64,000 nt of DNA from Lysobacter sp. (GTDB lineage: Bacteria > Pseudomonadota > Gammaproteobacteria > Xanthomonadales > Xanthomonadaceae). Positions within the stretch are counted from its first letter, which is position 1, and each line of letters begins with the position of its first letter. The translations under genes were made by a program, and so were the position numbers. This document shows, piece after piece, positions 9,922-18,668 of the stretch. The notes beneath the pieces are model-generated. The model saw only the letters and a list, made by a program, of their open reading frames with translations. It ran no database searches and was not told the DNA's origin. The stretch lies in NCBI GenBank assembly GCA_027306995.1, contig DAHUXS010000011.1, forward strand, positions 124,001 to 188,000. The letters are read 5' to 3'.

Positions 9922-11683
9922 CCGCCGCGCCACTGTTCTGCTGGGCCGTCCGGGCGAGTTGCGCGACCGCCTGGAAGCGGCGCTGCGCGAAGCTGGCGCC
10001 GATATCGCATTGATCGTGGATCCTTCGACCGGCGACGCCGCGGAGGTCCAGGCGCGGTCGCCGCGCAATGTCGTGGTGTTGATGGAACCGGGCGTGGAGG
10101 AAGCACTCGATGCCCGCTTCGATGCCCTGTTCGACGATCCGGGCATCGAACTCCTGTTCGAGGAAGCCAGCGTGCTGGCATCGCGCCAGGGCTGGGATCT
10201 CGCGCGTTGGGGCAGGCATCTGTCGGCAAAGCTGCGCGGCAGCCAGGACGTGTTGCCGGAAGGCCATGGCGATGACGCCGGGTTCGTCGCGCCGTTGCCG
10301 CGCGATGCGCTGAAGCCGAAGTCGGAACATGCGGCGCCGAGCGAAACCACGGCGACGGCAACGGCGGAAGAACACCCTTCGGCAGTGCCTGAAGCATCGG
10401 TGCACATGTTGCTGGAAGAAGCGCCTGCGCAACCGGAGCACGCGACAACACAGGCATCCGAAGCCGTCGAAACGCTGGCCGTTGAACATCAGGATTTCGT
10501 CGAAGCGCCGATCGAAATCGTCGAAATGGGCGCGCCGCCCGTGATCGAATCCACGGACATTCCGGTGATTCCGCTGGAAGGCATGACCGAAGCGCCCGCC
10601 CAGTCGTTTCAGGCGCCGGGACTGGAAGGGCATGACTGGGCTCCGACGCATGACGTGGGCAATGCATCCGCGCCCGCGGTCGATTTTGCCAATGACGGCC
10701 TCGATTATCTCGAGCCGGTCAAGCGGGTCCCGCATGGCGGCGGCGAGCACCATGTCGAAGCGTTTGATCCCTCTATGTTCATGGACGCCGCGCACAATCT
10801 GCCCGATGCCGAGGCGATTCCGTTGGAACCGCTTGAACCGATCGATGACATCGCGCATTCGCACGGTGACGTGATCGCGCTGGAGCCGGCGTCGGCCACG
10901 GATGCGCAGCCGCTCAAGCTGGCCTCGGCCGCGAGCATGGACGCGCCCGACATGACGGCGGCACCGCTCCACGAAACCTGGTCGCTGGTCGACCACGACG
11001 ACGCTTCGGTTGCCGCACCGACACCGCAGCTGCCACCGGTGGCGAGCAGTGCATCGCGGCTGGACGGCATGTCGATGGTCGATGACGGCACCATCGGGCT
11101 CGAAGTCGCCGAAAGTGGCGGCACGACCTCGAACCTGAGCATCACCGGAACCCGTGGCGCCGTGCTGATCGTCGCCGGTGTCGGTGGGCCCGATCCGTTG
11201 CGCGCATTGCTCGGCCAGTTGCAGGACGATTTCCCGCGCCCGATCCTGATCCAGCAGCATCTCGATGCCGGCAACTACGATCGCCTCGCGCGCCAGATGG
11301 AGCGCGCCACGCGCTTGAAGGTCAAGCTCGCGACTGCCGGCATGGTGATGGAAGACAACACGGTCTACGTGTTGCCCACTTCTGTTGGCCTGGAAGACGG
11401 CCCTGATGGACCGGCGTTCGTCGACATGCCGCAGGTGCGCGGATTCGCCGACGTCACTTCAAGGCTCGATCCCGCCGATAGCGCCTTGCTGGTCCTGAGC
11501 GGCGCGCCCACTGATTTCATCGAAGAAGCATTGCGATTCAAGGTCGCCGGCGCCTGGGTTGCAGCGCAGGCCGAGCATGGGTGTTTCGACCACGCGGTGC
11601 CGGCACTGGTCGTCGCGCGTGGCGCGGAAATCGCCGAGCCGTTGGCGCTGGCGCAGAAACTCAACGCACGTTGGCACGCATGA
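9911..11683 (+). CDS. chpB: ChpB, CheB-methylesterase-like protein with a degenerate active site
   Basis: A 590-residue protein in the position of the Pil-Chp methylesterase ChpB. The C-terminal 190 residues follow the CheB_methylest pattern: the nucleophile turn at 418-427 reads [10 protein letters not shown], then [15 protein letters not shown] with H450, and LSGAPTDF with D535. CheB enzymes have GASTGG at the turn; here the serine position is Gly423, so the nucleophile is missing while His and Asp remain. The N-terminal 110 residues look like a receiver remnant without a clear phospho-acceptor. An acidic, low-complexity linker of roughly 280 residues separates the two. It starts with GTG at 9911 inside the end of chpA, so translation is probably coupled. 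It may be a structural or regulatory pseudo-enzyme. Confidence 0.85.
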   Translation: MSADRRATVLLGRPGELRDRLEAALREAGADIALIVDPSTGDAAEVQARSPRNVVVLMEPGVEEALDARFDALFDDPGIELLFEEASVLASRQGWDLARWGRHLSAKLRGSQDVLPEGHGDDAGFVAPLPRDALKPKSEHAAPSETTATATAEEHPSAVPEASVHMLLEEAPAQPEHATTQASEAVETLAVEHQDFVEAPIEIVEMGAPPVIESTDIPVIPLEGMTEAPAQSFQAPGLEGHDWAPTHDVGNASAPAVDFANDGLDYLEPVKRVPHGGGEHHVEAFDPSMFMDAAHNLPDAEAIPLEPLEPIDDIAHSHGDVIALEPASATDAQPLKLASAASMDAPDMTAAPLHETWSLVDHDDASVAAPTPQLPPVASSASRLDGMSMVDDGTIGLEVAESGGTTSNLSITGTRGAVLIVAGVGGPDPLRALLGQLQDDFPRPILIQQHLDAGNYDRLARQMERATRLKVKLATAGMVMEDNTVYVLPTSVGLEDGPDGPAFVDMPQVRGFADVTSRLDPADSALLVLSGAPTDFIEEALRFKVAGAWVAAQAEHGCFDHAVPALVVARGAEIAEPLALAQKLNARWHA

Positions 11684-11690
11684 GGCAGCC

Positions 11691-12170
11691 ATGAACGAAC
11701 TTCCGAGCAGCCTGCGTGGCGTGCTGATCCAGGCAGCCGGCAGCCAGCTGTTGCTGCCCAACGCCGCCGTCGCCGAGGTCTTGTCCTATTCCGATCCGGA
11801 ACCGATCGCCAATGCACCGGCGTGGTTGCTCGGGCGCGTGCGCTGGCGTGGCTGGCAGGTGCCCCTGGTCGACTTCTCGCGCCTCGACGGCAGCGAATCC
11901 AGCGCGCAGGCAGCCGCTGGCGGACGCCGGCGCGTGCTGGTGGTGAAGGCACCGGGCGGACATGCGCGCCTGCCGTACTTCGCCTTCCTGGCCGACGGCT
12001 TCCCGCGCTTGATGAGCCTGTCGGAGGCAACGCTGGAAACGCTGGCGGAGTCCTCCGAACCCGGAAGCTGCATCTTCGCGCGCGTCGCCATCAATGACGA
12101 AAGCGCGGTGGTGCCGGACATGGACGAGGTCGAGTCGCGCCTGCGCAGCGAGTTGCCGGAAGCTGCCTGA
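11691..12170 (+). CDS. chpC: CheW-like protein ChpC
   Basis: A 159-residue CheW-domain protein, last gene of the Pil-Chp operon, thought to be an alternative coupling protein linking other receptors to ChpA. CheW features: LIQAAGSQLLLPNAAVAEVL, APAWLLGRVRWRGWQVPLVD and later RVLVVKAPGGHARLPYFAFL. The frame is open upstream, but the ATG at 11691, seven bases after the chpB stop and behind GAGGCAGCC, gives the expected length. The gene ends 27 bases before the convergent rsmE stop, with no convincing terminator between them. Confidence 0.88.
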   Translation: MNELPSSLRGVLIQAAGSQLLLPNAAVAEVLSYSDPEPIANAPAWLLGRVRWRGWQVPLVDFSRLDGSESSAQAAAGGRRRVLVVKAPGGHARLPYFAFLADGFPRLMSLSEATLETLAESSEPGSCIFARVAINDESAVVPDMDEVESRLRSELPEAA

Positions 12171-12197
12171 GCGAACGGCCCGAGGCGTCTCGTCGCT

Positions 12198-12932
12198 TCA
12201 ATCGAAATCGCCGTGAAGTGCCTGCATCGCCGCGATCGCCGCGAGCCCAGCGGTTTCCGTGCGCAGCACGCGCGGACCGAGACGAACGCCAAGGAATCCC
12301 TGCGCTTCCAGCAGTGAACGATCCTGCGGCGACCAGCCGCCTTCGGGGCCGACCGCCAGCACGATGTCGCGTTGATCCGCCGCGATCGCCGTGCGGCAAT
12401 TCATCGATGCGACCGGGTCGAGCAACAATCGTGTCGCCGGTGCCAGCGTCGCCAGCGCACTCGCCAATGCAACAGGGGGCTGCACCTCCGGCACCCATGC
12501 ACGACCGCTTTGTTCGCAGGCAGAGATCACCACGCCGCGCCAGTGTTCCAGTCGCTTTGTCGCACGTGCACCCTCCAGCTTCACTTCGCTGCGATCGCTG
12601 AACACCGGCACGAATGCGGTAACGCCGAGTTCCGCGCCCTTCTGCAGGATCAGGTCCATCTTCTCGCCGCGCGCCACGCCCTGCAGCAGGGTGATGCGCA
12701 ATGGCGATTCGTTGGCGGGCGTGCGCACCTCGCCGACCTGCACGCGGGCGCCACGCTTGTCGATGGCGACGATCTGCGCGCTGGCCTCATGGCCGCGACC
12801 ATCGAACACCACGCAACTGTCGCCGACCTGCAGCCGCAAGACGCGGGTCAGATGTGCCGCCGACGTCTCGGGCAATTCGAGCTCGCCGCCGGCGCGCAAT
12901 CCGGCATCGACATGGACACGGGTCAGGCGCAT
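12198..12932 (-). CDS. rsmE: 16S rRNA (uracil-1498-N3)-methyltransferase RsmE
   Basis: SPOUT-family methyltransferase that methylates N3 of U1498 in 16S rRNA using S-adenosylmethionine. The 244 residues show the N-terminal PUA-like part (MRLTRVHVD, HLTRVLRLQVGD, VVFDGRGHE), then LLQGVARGEKMDLILQKGAELG and the knotted SAM site LAVGPEGGWSPQD and RLGPRVLRTETA. The ATG at 12930-12932 overlaps the end of bioA by ten bases, so the two are probably transcribed together from upstream of bioA. Identification is secure. Confidence 0.95.
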   Translation of the reverse strand: MRLTRVHVDAGLRAGGELELPETSAAHLTRVLRLQVGDSCVVFDGRGHEASAQIVAIDKRGARVQVGEVRTPANESPLRITLLQGVARGEKMDLILQKGAELGVTAFVPVFSDRSEVKLEGARATKRLEHWRGVVISACEQSGRAWVPEVQPPVALASALATLAPATRLLLDPVASMNCRTAIAADQRDIVLAVGPEGGWSPQDRSLLEAQGFLGVRLGPRVLRTETAGLAAIAAMQALHGDFD

Positions 12933-14320
12933 GCGGTGGCCTCGCGAATGGTCGCGGCGGTGACCTCGGCGAGCTGCGCGAGTACGTCGTCGTCGATGCA
13001 ATAGGGCGGCATCCAGTAGAGGATGTCGCCAAGCGGACGCAGCACCACGCCGCGGGTTAGTGCCGCGCGATAGGCCTGCAGTCCGATGCGCAGCGACGGA
13101 TCGAACGGCGTCGCCTTGTCGCCATCGCGGGTGAGTTCGAACGCCACCACCATTCCGCGTTGGCGGGCATCGGCGACATGGGGCAGCGTGGCGATGTCTT
13201 TCGCCAATTCGCCCATGCGCGCGGCCGTGGCGCGATTGCGTTCGAGCACGCCGTCCTGGTCGAAGATCGCCAGCGATGCCAGTCCGGCGGCGCAGCCCAG
13301 CGGATTGCCGGTATAGCTGTGCGAGTGCAGGAAGGCGCGTTCGCGCGAGTCGTCGAGGAAGCCGTCGTAGATCGCCTGCGTCGCCAGTGTCGCGGCCAGC
13401 GGCATGAAACCGCCGGTCAGCCCCTTCGATACGCACATCAGGTCGGGCTGGATGCCGGCCTGTTCGCAGGCGAACAGCGTGCCGGTGCGGCCGAAACCGG
13501 TGGCGATCTCGTCGGCGATCAGGAAGACGCCGTGGGCATCGCAGAGTTCGCGCACGCGCTTGAGATAAGCGGGATGGTGCATGCGCATGCCGCCGGCGCA
13601 TTGCAGCAGTGGCTCGACGATCAGTGCGCAGACTTCCTGGCCATGCGCATCGAGCAGGCTGGCCAGCACGTCGGCGGCTTCCAGCGCGCATTCTTCCGGG
13701 GTCTGGCCCGGACGCGCGTCGTAGGCATCGGGCGAGGGCGCGAAGATCGCTTCCGCCAGCAGCGGTGCGTAGATGCGCCGGTACAGCGGAATGTCGCCGA
13801 CCGCGAGTGCGCCCAGCGTTTCGCCGTGATAGCCGTTATGGAGCGCGATGAACTTGCGGCGCTCGGGTTCGCCGCGATTGCGGAACCAGTGGAAGGCCAT
13901 CTTCAGCGCGACTTCCACGGCCGCCGAGCCGTTGTCGGCGTAGAACACTTTCGCCAGCGGATCGCGTCCGGCCTGCCGCGGCGCGCGCGCCAGCAGTTGC
14001 TCGGCCAGGGCGATCGCGGACGGATGGGTGAACCCGGCCAGCAGCACATGCTCGAGCGTGCGCGCCTGTTCGGCGATCGCCGCGGCGATGCGCGGTTCGC
14101 CATGGCCGTGGATGTTGGTCCACCAGCTCGACACCGCATCGAGATAGCGGCGGCCATCGGCGCCGACCAGCCATGCGCCTTCGCCGCGGACCACCGGGAC
14201 CAGCGGCAACAGGTCGGGGTGTTCGCGCATCTGCGTGCAGGGGTGCCAGACCGCGGCCAGATCGCGAGCAACGAGGTCGTGCTCGGCTATCATCACACCC
14301 TCATGGACAACGTTCGACAT
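12923..14320 (-). CDS. bioA: Adenosylmethionine-8-amino-7-oxononanoate aminotransferase BioA
   Basis: PLP-dependent class III aminotransferase converting KAPA to DAPA in biotin synthesis. Visible: WHPCTQM near the N-terminus, SSWWTNIHGHGEPRI, FYADNGSAAVEVALKMAF, IADEIATGFGRTGTLFACE and the PLP-lysine motif VSKGLTGGFMPLAA (K299 if translation starts at 14320). The length of 465 residues is slightly above the usual 430. In-frame ATGs at 14320 and 14293 are both possible; the second (MIAEHDLVARD) fits the family N-terminus better. It diverges from nudE over a 38-base gap, so the two promoters must overlap. No other biotin gene is nearby. Confidence 0.93.
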   Translation of the reverse strand: MSNVVHEGVMIAEHDLVARDLAAVWHPCTQMREHPDLLPLVPVVRGEGAWLVGADGRRYLDAVSSWWTNIHGHGEPRIAAAIAEQARTLEHVLLAGFTHPSAIALAEQLLARAPRQAGRDPLAKVFYADNGSAAVEVALKMAFHWFRNRGEPERRKFIALHNGYHGETLGALAVGDIPLYRRIYAPLLAEAIFAPSPDAYDARPGQTPEECALEAADVLASLLDAHGQEVCALIVEPLLQCAGGMRMHHPAYLKRVRELCDAHGVFLIADEIATGFGRTGTLFACEQAGIQPDLMCVSKGLTGGFMPLAATLATQAIYDGFLDDSRERAFLHSHSYTGNPLGCAAGLASLAIFDQDGVLERNRATAARMGELAKDIATLPHVADARQRGMVVAFELTRDGDKATPFDPSLRIGLQAYRAALTRGVVLRPLGDILYWMPPYCIDDDVLAQLAEVTAATIREATACA

Positions 14321-14358
14321 CCGCAGATTATCGCCCGGAGTGGCCGGCAGGTCTCGTC

Positions 14359-14910
14359 ATGAGCCAGCGCCTTCCCATCGTCCATGCCCGTCACCAGCGC
14401 GATGACGGTCGCGGCCGCATCGTCGAGGACGTCGATCTCGAATTCGGCAACGGCGAGCGCCGCATCTTCCACCGTGTGCTGGCGCCCGGTCCGGGTGCGG
14501 TCGCCGTGGTGCCGATGCTCGACGACGAGACGGTGCTGCTGGTGCGCGAATACGCCGCCGGCGTGCACCGCTACGAACTCGGCCTGGTGAAGGGGCGGAT
14601 CGATGACGGCGAAACCGCCGAGGAAGCCGCGAACCGCGAGTTGATGGAAGAAGCCGGCTATGGCGCGCATCGCATCGAAGTGATGCGGATGCTGAGCCTG
14701 GCGCCGACCTATATGGAACACCAGACCGCGCTGGTGCTGGCGCGCGACCTCTATCCGGCGAAGCTGCAGGGCGATGAGCCGGAAGAACTGGAAGTGGTGC
14801 CGTGGAAGCTCGCCGATCTCGGCGAACTGGCGCTGCGCGACGACAGCTCGGAAGGGCGCAGCCTGGCGGGATTGTTCATCGCGCGCGAATGGTTGGCGAA
14901 GCACGGATGA
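14359..14910 (+). CDS. nudE: ADP compounds hydrolase NudE
   Basis: Nudix hydrolase of 183 residues acting on ADP-ribose, Ap3A and NADH-type ADP compounds. A full Nudix box is present (GRIDDGETAEEAANREL followed by MEEAGY). The RIFHRVLAPGPGAVAVVP and LVREYAAGVHRYELGLVKG segments are typical of NudE. Its TGA overlaps the cysQ ATG in ATGA. The trio nudE-cysQ-mazG clears side products of nucleotide metabolism: ADP compounds, 3'-phosphoadenosine phosphates and non-canonical NTPs. Confidence 0.92.
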   Translation: MSQRLPIVHARHQRDDGRGRIVEDVDLEFGNGERRIFHRVLAPGPGAVAVVPMLDDETVLLVREYAAGVHRYELGLVKGRIDDGETAEEAANRELMEEAGYGAHRIEVMRMLSLAPTYMEHQTALVLARDLYPAKLQGDEPEELEVVPWKLADLGELALRDDSSEGRSLAGLFIAREWLAKHG

Positions 14911-15698
14911 GGGTGGACGCCGGGCTTCGTGATGGCGTCAACGCGCTGGCGCAGCAGGCGGCGCAAAAGATCCTCGCGGTGTATGCCGATGCCTTCGACG
15001 TCACCCGCAAGGATGACGCCAGCCCACTGACCGAAGCCGATCTCGCCTCGCATCGCTGCATCGTCGACGGACTCACGGCGCTCACGCCCGACATCCCGGT
15101 GTTGTCGGAAGAATCACCGGATGCGCACAAGGCGCAACGCGGCGACTGGGAGCGTCTGTGGCTGGTCGATCCACTCGACGGGACCCGTGAATTCGTCAAG
15201 CGCAATGGCGAGTTCTGCATCTGCATCGCCTTGATCGAAGGCGACACTGCCGTCTTCGGCCTGGTCCAGCAACCGGTCAGCGGATTGCTGTGGCATGGCG
15301 CGCCGGGACAGGGCGCATGGCGGCGCGAGAACGGCGTCGACGTACCGCTGCACTATCGCCGCGGTGAAGGTCCGTTGCGCGTGGCAGCGAGTCGTTCGCA
15401 TCGCGACGCGCGCACGCAGGCCTTGATCGATCGCATCGGCGATGTCGATACCGTGCCCTGCGGTTCCGCGCTCAAGTTCTGCAAGATCGCCGAAGGCGCC
15501 ATCGATCTCTATCCGCGTTTCGGCCCGACCAGCGAATGGGACACCGCCGCGGGACAGGCCATCGTCGAAGGCGTCGGCGGCGCGGTGGTGGATCCGCAAG
15601 GCCGGCCGCTGCGCTACAACCGCCGCGACACTTTGCTCAATGGCGATTTCATGGCGATGGGCGATCCCGCGTTGCCGTGGCGCGACTGGCTGGAATGA
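14907..15698 (+). CDS. cysQ: 3'(2'),5'-bisphosphate nucleotidase CysQ
   Basis: Lithium-sensitive, Mg-dependent phosphatase of the inositol monophosphatase fold; it converts PAP to AMP after sulfate assimilation. The 263 residues show the metal-site signatures SEES, WLVDPLDGTREFVKRNGEF and SEWDTAAGQAIVEGVGG, plus SPLTEADLASH near the start. The ATGA overlaps with nudE upstream and mazG downstream indicate coupled translation. Secure. Confidence 0.95.
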   Translation: MRVDAGLRDGVNALAQQAAQKILAVYADAFDVTRKDDASPLTEADLASHRCIVDGLTALTPDIPVLSEESPDAHKAQRGDWERLWLVDPLDGTREFVKRNGEFCICIALIEGDTAVFGLVQQPVSGLLWHGAPGQGAWRRENGVDVPLHYRRGEGPLRVAASRSHRDARTQALIDRIGDVDTVPCGSALKFCKIAEGAIDLYPRFGPTSEWDTAAGQAIVEGVGGAVVDPQGRPLRYNRRDTLLNGDFMAMGDPALPWRDWLE

Positions 15699-16522
15699 AG
15701 ATGACCAACAACGACGGCCACAGCGGCGACATCGGCGAACTGATCGCGATCATGGCGCGCCTGCGCGATCCGCAAGGTGGCTGCCCGTGGGATCTCGAAC
15801 AGGGCTTTTCGACGATTGCACCGTACACCATCGAGGAAGCCTATGAAGTCGCCGATGCGATCGAGCGCGGCGATATGGTCGATCTTCGCGACGAACTCGG
15901 CGACTTGTTGCTGCAAGTGGCTTTCCATGCACGGATGGCGGAAGAAGCCGGGGCGTTCAAGTTCGAGGACGTCGTGGTTGCCATCTGCGACAAGATGGTG
16001 CGTCGTCATCCGCATGTATTTAGCGATGCCAGTTTTGCCGATGCCGATGAACAGACCCGTGCCTGGGAACAGTTGAAGGCAGCCGAACGCAAGTCGAAGG
16101 GTGAAGCCGATGCATCGGCGCTGGCCGGGATCGCGCGCGGGCTGCCGGAGTGGCAGCGCGCCGTGAAGTTGCAGTCGCGGGCGGCGCGCACCGGTTTCGA
16201 CTGGCCGGACCATCGCCCGGTCTTCGCCAAGCTGCGCGAGGAGCTCGACGAGCTGGAGGCCGAGTTCGACCGCCGCCAGCGCGACCAGAACCATCTCCGG
16301 GAAGAGTTGGGCGACGTGCTCTTCGTCGCGGCCAACCTGGCCCGCCATGCAGGAATCGACCCCGGGACCGCCCTGCGCGGGGCCAATGCCAAGTTCGAAC
16401 GGCGCTTCCGGGCGATGGAAGGACTGGCCGCGGGGGAGGGCCGAGACTTTGCGGCCCTAGGGCTGGAAGGCCAGGAGCGCCTCTGGGACGAGGTCAAGCG
16501 CGGCGAGCTTACACAAAGCTGA
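15695..16522 (+). CDS. mazG: Nucleoside triphosphate pyrophosphohydrolase MazG
   Basis: All-alpha NTP pyrophosphatase that hydrolyses non-canonical or excess NTPs to NMPs. About 275 residues contain two MazG repeats: the first with CPWDLEQGFSTIAPYTIEEA and ELGDLLLQVAFHA, the second with KLREELDELEAEFDRR and REELGDVLFVAANLARH. Two in-frame ATGs, at 15695 (overlapping the cysQ stop) and 15701, are both plausible; I chose the first because of the ATGA coupling pattern. Its stop codon lies within the first of two direct repeats in front of the next operon. Confidence 0.93.
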   Translation: MKMTNNDGHSGDIGELIAIMARLRDPQGGCPWDLEQGFSTIAPYTIEEAYEVADAIERGDMVDLRDELGDLLLQVAFHARMAEEAGAFKFEDVVVAICDKMVRRHPHVFSDASFADADEQTRAWEQLKAAERKSKGEADASALAGIARGLPEWQRAVKLQSRAARTGFDWPDHRPVFAKLREELDELEAEFDRRQRDQNHLREELGDVLFVAANLARHAGIDPGTALRGANAKFERRFRAMEGLAAGEGRDFAALGLEGQERLWDEVKRGELTQS

Positions 16523-16586
16523 ATGTGACACAAGATCTTCACCTACCTTCCACAAACCGGGCGGCAGTCTTCTTCACAAAGCTGAA
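16512..16586 (+). promoter_or_regulatory. Direct repeats cacaaagctgaa before the two-component operon
   Basis: The 12-mer cacaaagctgaa occurs at 16512-16523 and again at 16575-16586, 63 bases apart, about six helical turns. The first copy spans the mazG stop; the second ends 15 bases before the ATG of the response regulator. OmpR/PhoP-type regulators commonly bind tandem direct repeats on one helix face, so these may be autoregulatory sites. No clear -10/-35 pair is visible between them. Function is inferred. Confidence 0.4.
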
Positions 16587-16601
16587 AGGACAGGGGTCGC
16601 C

Positions 16602-17312
16602 ATGACACAGCAACAGGACGGAGGGCTTGTCCTCATCGTCGAGGACAACCGCAATATCTCGGAAATGATCGGCGAATATCTCGAAGGCAAGGGCTTCGAG
16701 GTCGATTACGCCCAGGACGGCCTGGATGGCTATCGGCTGGCGTTGGAGAACGCCTATGACGTGGTCGTGCTCGATCTGATGCTGCCGCGGATGGACGGCG
16801 TCGAGGTCTGCCGCAAGCTGCGGGAAGAGGCGCGCAAGTCGACGCCGATCCTGATGCTGACCGCCCGCGACACCCTGGAAGAGAAGCTGACCGGCCTTTC
16901 CGCCGGCGCCGACGACTACCTGACCAAGCCGTTCGCGATCCAGGAGCTGGAAGCGCGCCTGCGCGTGCTGATCCGTCGCGAGCGCCGCCAGGTGGGCTCG
17001 GAAGTGCTGAAGGTCGGCGATCTCGTGCTCGATCCGGCCAGCCTGCGCGCGACCCGTGGTGGCAGCGAGTTGCTGCTGTCGCCGATCGGCCTCAAGTTGC
17101 TGACCATCCTGATGCGCGAATCGCCGCGCGTGGTCGGTCGCCACGAAATCGAACGCGAGATCTGGGGCAACAGCCTTCCGGATTCCGACACCCTGCGCAG
17201 CCATCTCTACAACCTGCGCAAGATCATCGACAAGCCGTTCGACAAGCAATTGCTGCATACGGTCCAGAGCGCGGGCTACCGCATCGCCGACATCGACCAG
17301 CCGCCATCCTGA
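16602..17312 (+). CDS. OmpR/PhoB-family response regulator
   Basis: A 236-residue regulator with an N-terminal receiver (LVLIVEDNRNISEMI; acceptor D58 in VVLDLMLPRMDGV; DDYLTKPF) and a C-terminal winged helix (LLLSPIGLKLLTILMRESP, SDTLRSHLYNLRKIIDKPF, VQSAGYRI). It is followed after ten bases by its probable sensor kinase and then by a MacA/MacB-type efflux operon, which suggests envelope stress or toxic-peptide sensing. I do not assign it to a named pair such as PhoPQ or RaxRH, because receiver sequence alone does not decide this. Confidence 0.9.
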   Translation: MTQQQDGGLVLIVEDNRNISEMIGEYLEGKGFEVDYAQDGLDGYRLALENAYDVVVLDLMLPRMDGVEVCRKLREEARKSTPILMLTARDTLEEKLTGLSAGADDYLTKPFAIQELEARLRVLIRRERRQVGSEVLKVGDLVLDPASLRATRGGSELLLSPIGLKLLTILMRESPRVVGRHEIEREIWGNSLPDSDTLRSHLYNLRKIIDKPFDKQLLHTVQSAGYRIADIDQPPS

Positions 17313-17322
17313 GACCCGCTGC

Positions 17323-18603
17323 ATGGCGTCGACGCCGAAACGGCTGAAATCCCGAATCCGCGATGTCTTCCTGTTCCAGGGGATCATCGCCGTGGTGCTG
17401 GTACTGGCCGGTACCTTCCTCGGCAGCCGATTGCTCGCGGAAGGCTTGTTGCGCGATCGCATCCGCACCGAAAGCGATCGCATGTGGGACCTGGTCCAGC
17501 GCGATCCGGCCAAGCCGTTGCCGAGCGGGTTCGGCTACCAGGCGTGGTTCGTTCCCGCCGGCAAGCAGCCGGATGCGGTGCCGCCGCAGTTGCGGGTGAC
17601 CTCGCCGGGATTCCACCGCGACCCCGACGGCGAAAGCATGGTGTACGTCGGCGAGCACGCGGAAGGTCGGCTCTACCTGCGGGTGGAACCGACTTTCCTC
17701 AATCGCCTGGTGAGCTGGTTGACCGTGCTGGCCGCGACCTTGTCGCTGATCGCGATCGCCACGCTGTCGTGGCTGGGACACCGCCGTTTCCAGAGGATGA
17801 TGGCGCCGCTCGAACGCCTGTCGCATGCCGCGGAACGCTGGCGCCCGGAATCGACGACGCCCCAAGGCCTGATTGAAGCGTCGGTGATCCCCGATCCGCT
17901 GGACGAAGTCGAACGCCTGCGCCATGCCCTGATCGACATGACATCGCGCATGGACGCCTTCGTGCGCCGCGAGCGCGATTTCACCCGCGATGCCAGCCAT
18001 GAATTGCGCACGCCATTGACGGTGATCCGGATGGCCGGCGACCTGCTGCAAGGCGAGGATGGCTTGAGCGCGCGCGGCACCCGCGCGGTGACGCGCATCC
18101 AGGAACAGTCGCAGCAGATCGAAGGGCTGGTGGGGGCTTTCCTGCTGCTGGCGCGCGATCCGCGCTCGCCGATCGATGTCACCGAAACCTCGCTGGCGGA
18201 AGTGGTGGAGAGCGAGGTCAAGCGCGCGCAACTTCGGGTTGAAGACAAGCCGGTGGCATTGCGTTTGCAGATCAATGCCTATCCGGTGGTCGATGCCCCG
18301 CCACGCCTGCCCGGCGTGGTCCTCGGCCACCTGCTGCAGAACGCCTGCGACTTCACCGAACGCGGCGAAATCCTGGTGACGGTCGAGACCGAACGCATCG
18401 AGATCCGCGATACCGGCGTGGGCATGGATGCCGCGACCCTGGCGCGGGTGTTCGAACCGTTCTTCCGTGCCGATACCGCCCGGACCGAGTCCAGGGGGCT
18501 GGGCCTGAACGTCGTTCGCCGGTTGGTCGAGCGCATGGGCTGGACTGTGACGCTGGACAGCAAACCGGGCGCCGGGACCACCGCGATCCTGCGTTTTGCC
18601 TGA
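17323..18603 (+). CDS. Membrane sensor histidine kinase
   Basis: A 426-residue transmembrane kinase. TM1 lies near residues 17-38 (FQGIIAVVLVLAGTFLGSRL), a short periplasmic sensor of about 90 residues follows, and TM2 is near 129-150. Then come a HAMP-like stretch, the H-box DASHELRTPLTVIR with H226, an N-box HLLQNACDF, a G1 box DTGVGMD and a G2 box GLGLNVV. It is translated ten bases after the response regulator and should phosphorylate its D58. The sensor domain has no recognisable ligand motif; the partner genes downstream hint at an antimicrobial or envelope cue. Confidence 0.9.
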   Translation: MASTPKRLKSRIRDVFLFQGIIAVVLVLAGTFLGSRLLAEGLLRDRIRTESDRMWDLVQRDPAKPLPSGFGYQAWFVPAGKQPDAVPPQLRVTSPGFHRDPDGESMVYVGEHAEGRLYLRVEPTFLNRLVSWLTVLAATLSLIAIATLSWLGHRRFQRMMAPLERLSHAAERWRPESTTPQGLIEASVIPDPLDEVERLRHALIDMTSRMDAFVRRERDFTRDASHELRTPLTVIRMAGDLLQGEDGLSARGTRAVTRIQEQSQQIEGLVGAFLLLARDPRSPIDVTETSLAEVVESEVKRAQLRVEDKPVALRLQINAYPVVDAPPRLPGVVLGHLLQNACDFTERGEILVTVETERIEIRDTGVGMDAATLARVFEPFFRADTARTESRGLGLNVVRRLVERMGWTVTLDSKPGAGTTAILRFA

Positions 18604-18668
18604 ATAATGCGGGGTCAACCGGCGATACCGCCGGGCGTTTACACCCAAACCGCTCTCTTTCGAACACG

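Noticed and set aside
12171-12197. Terminator between convergent chpC and rsmE
   Set aside because: Only a 4-bp CGAG/CTCG stem is present in 27 bases, with no T-run.
18619-18634. CCGGCG-ATAC-CGCCGG hairpin between the kinase gene and macA
   Set aside because: A 6-bp stem without a T-run; such stems are frequent by chance in this base composition, and the genes appear to be co-transcribed.
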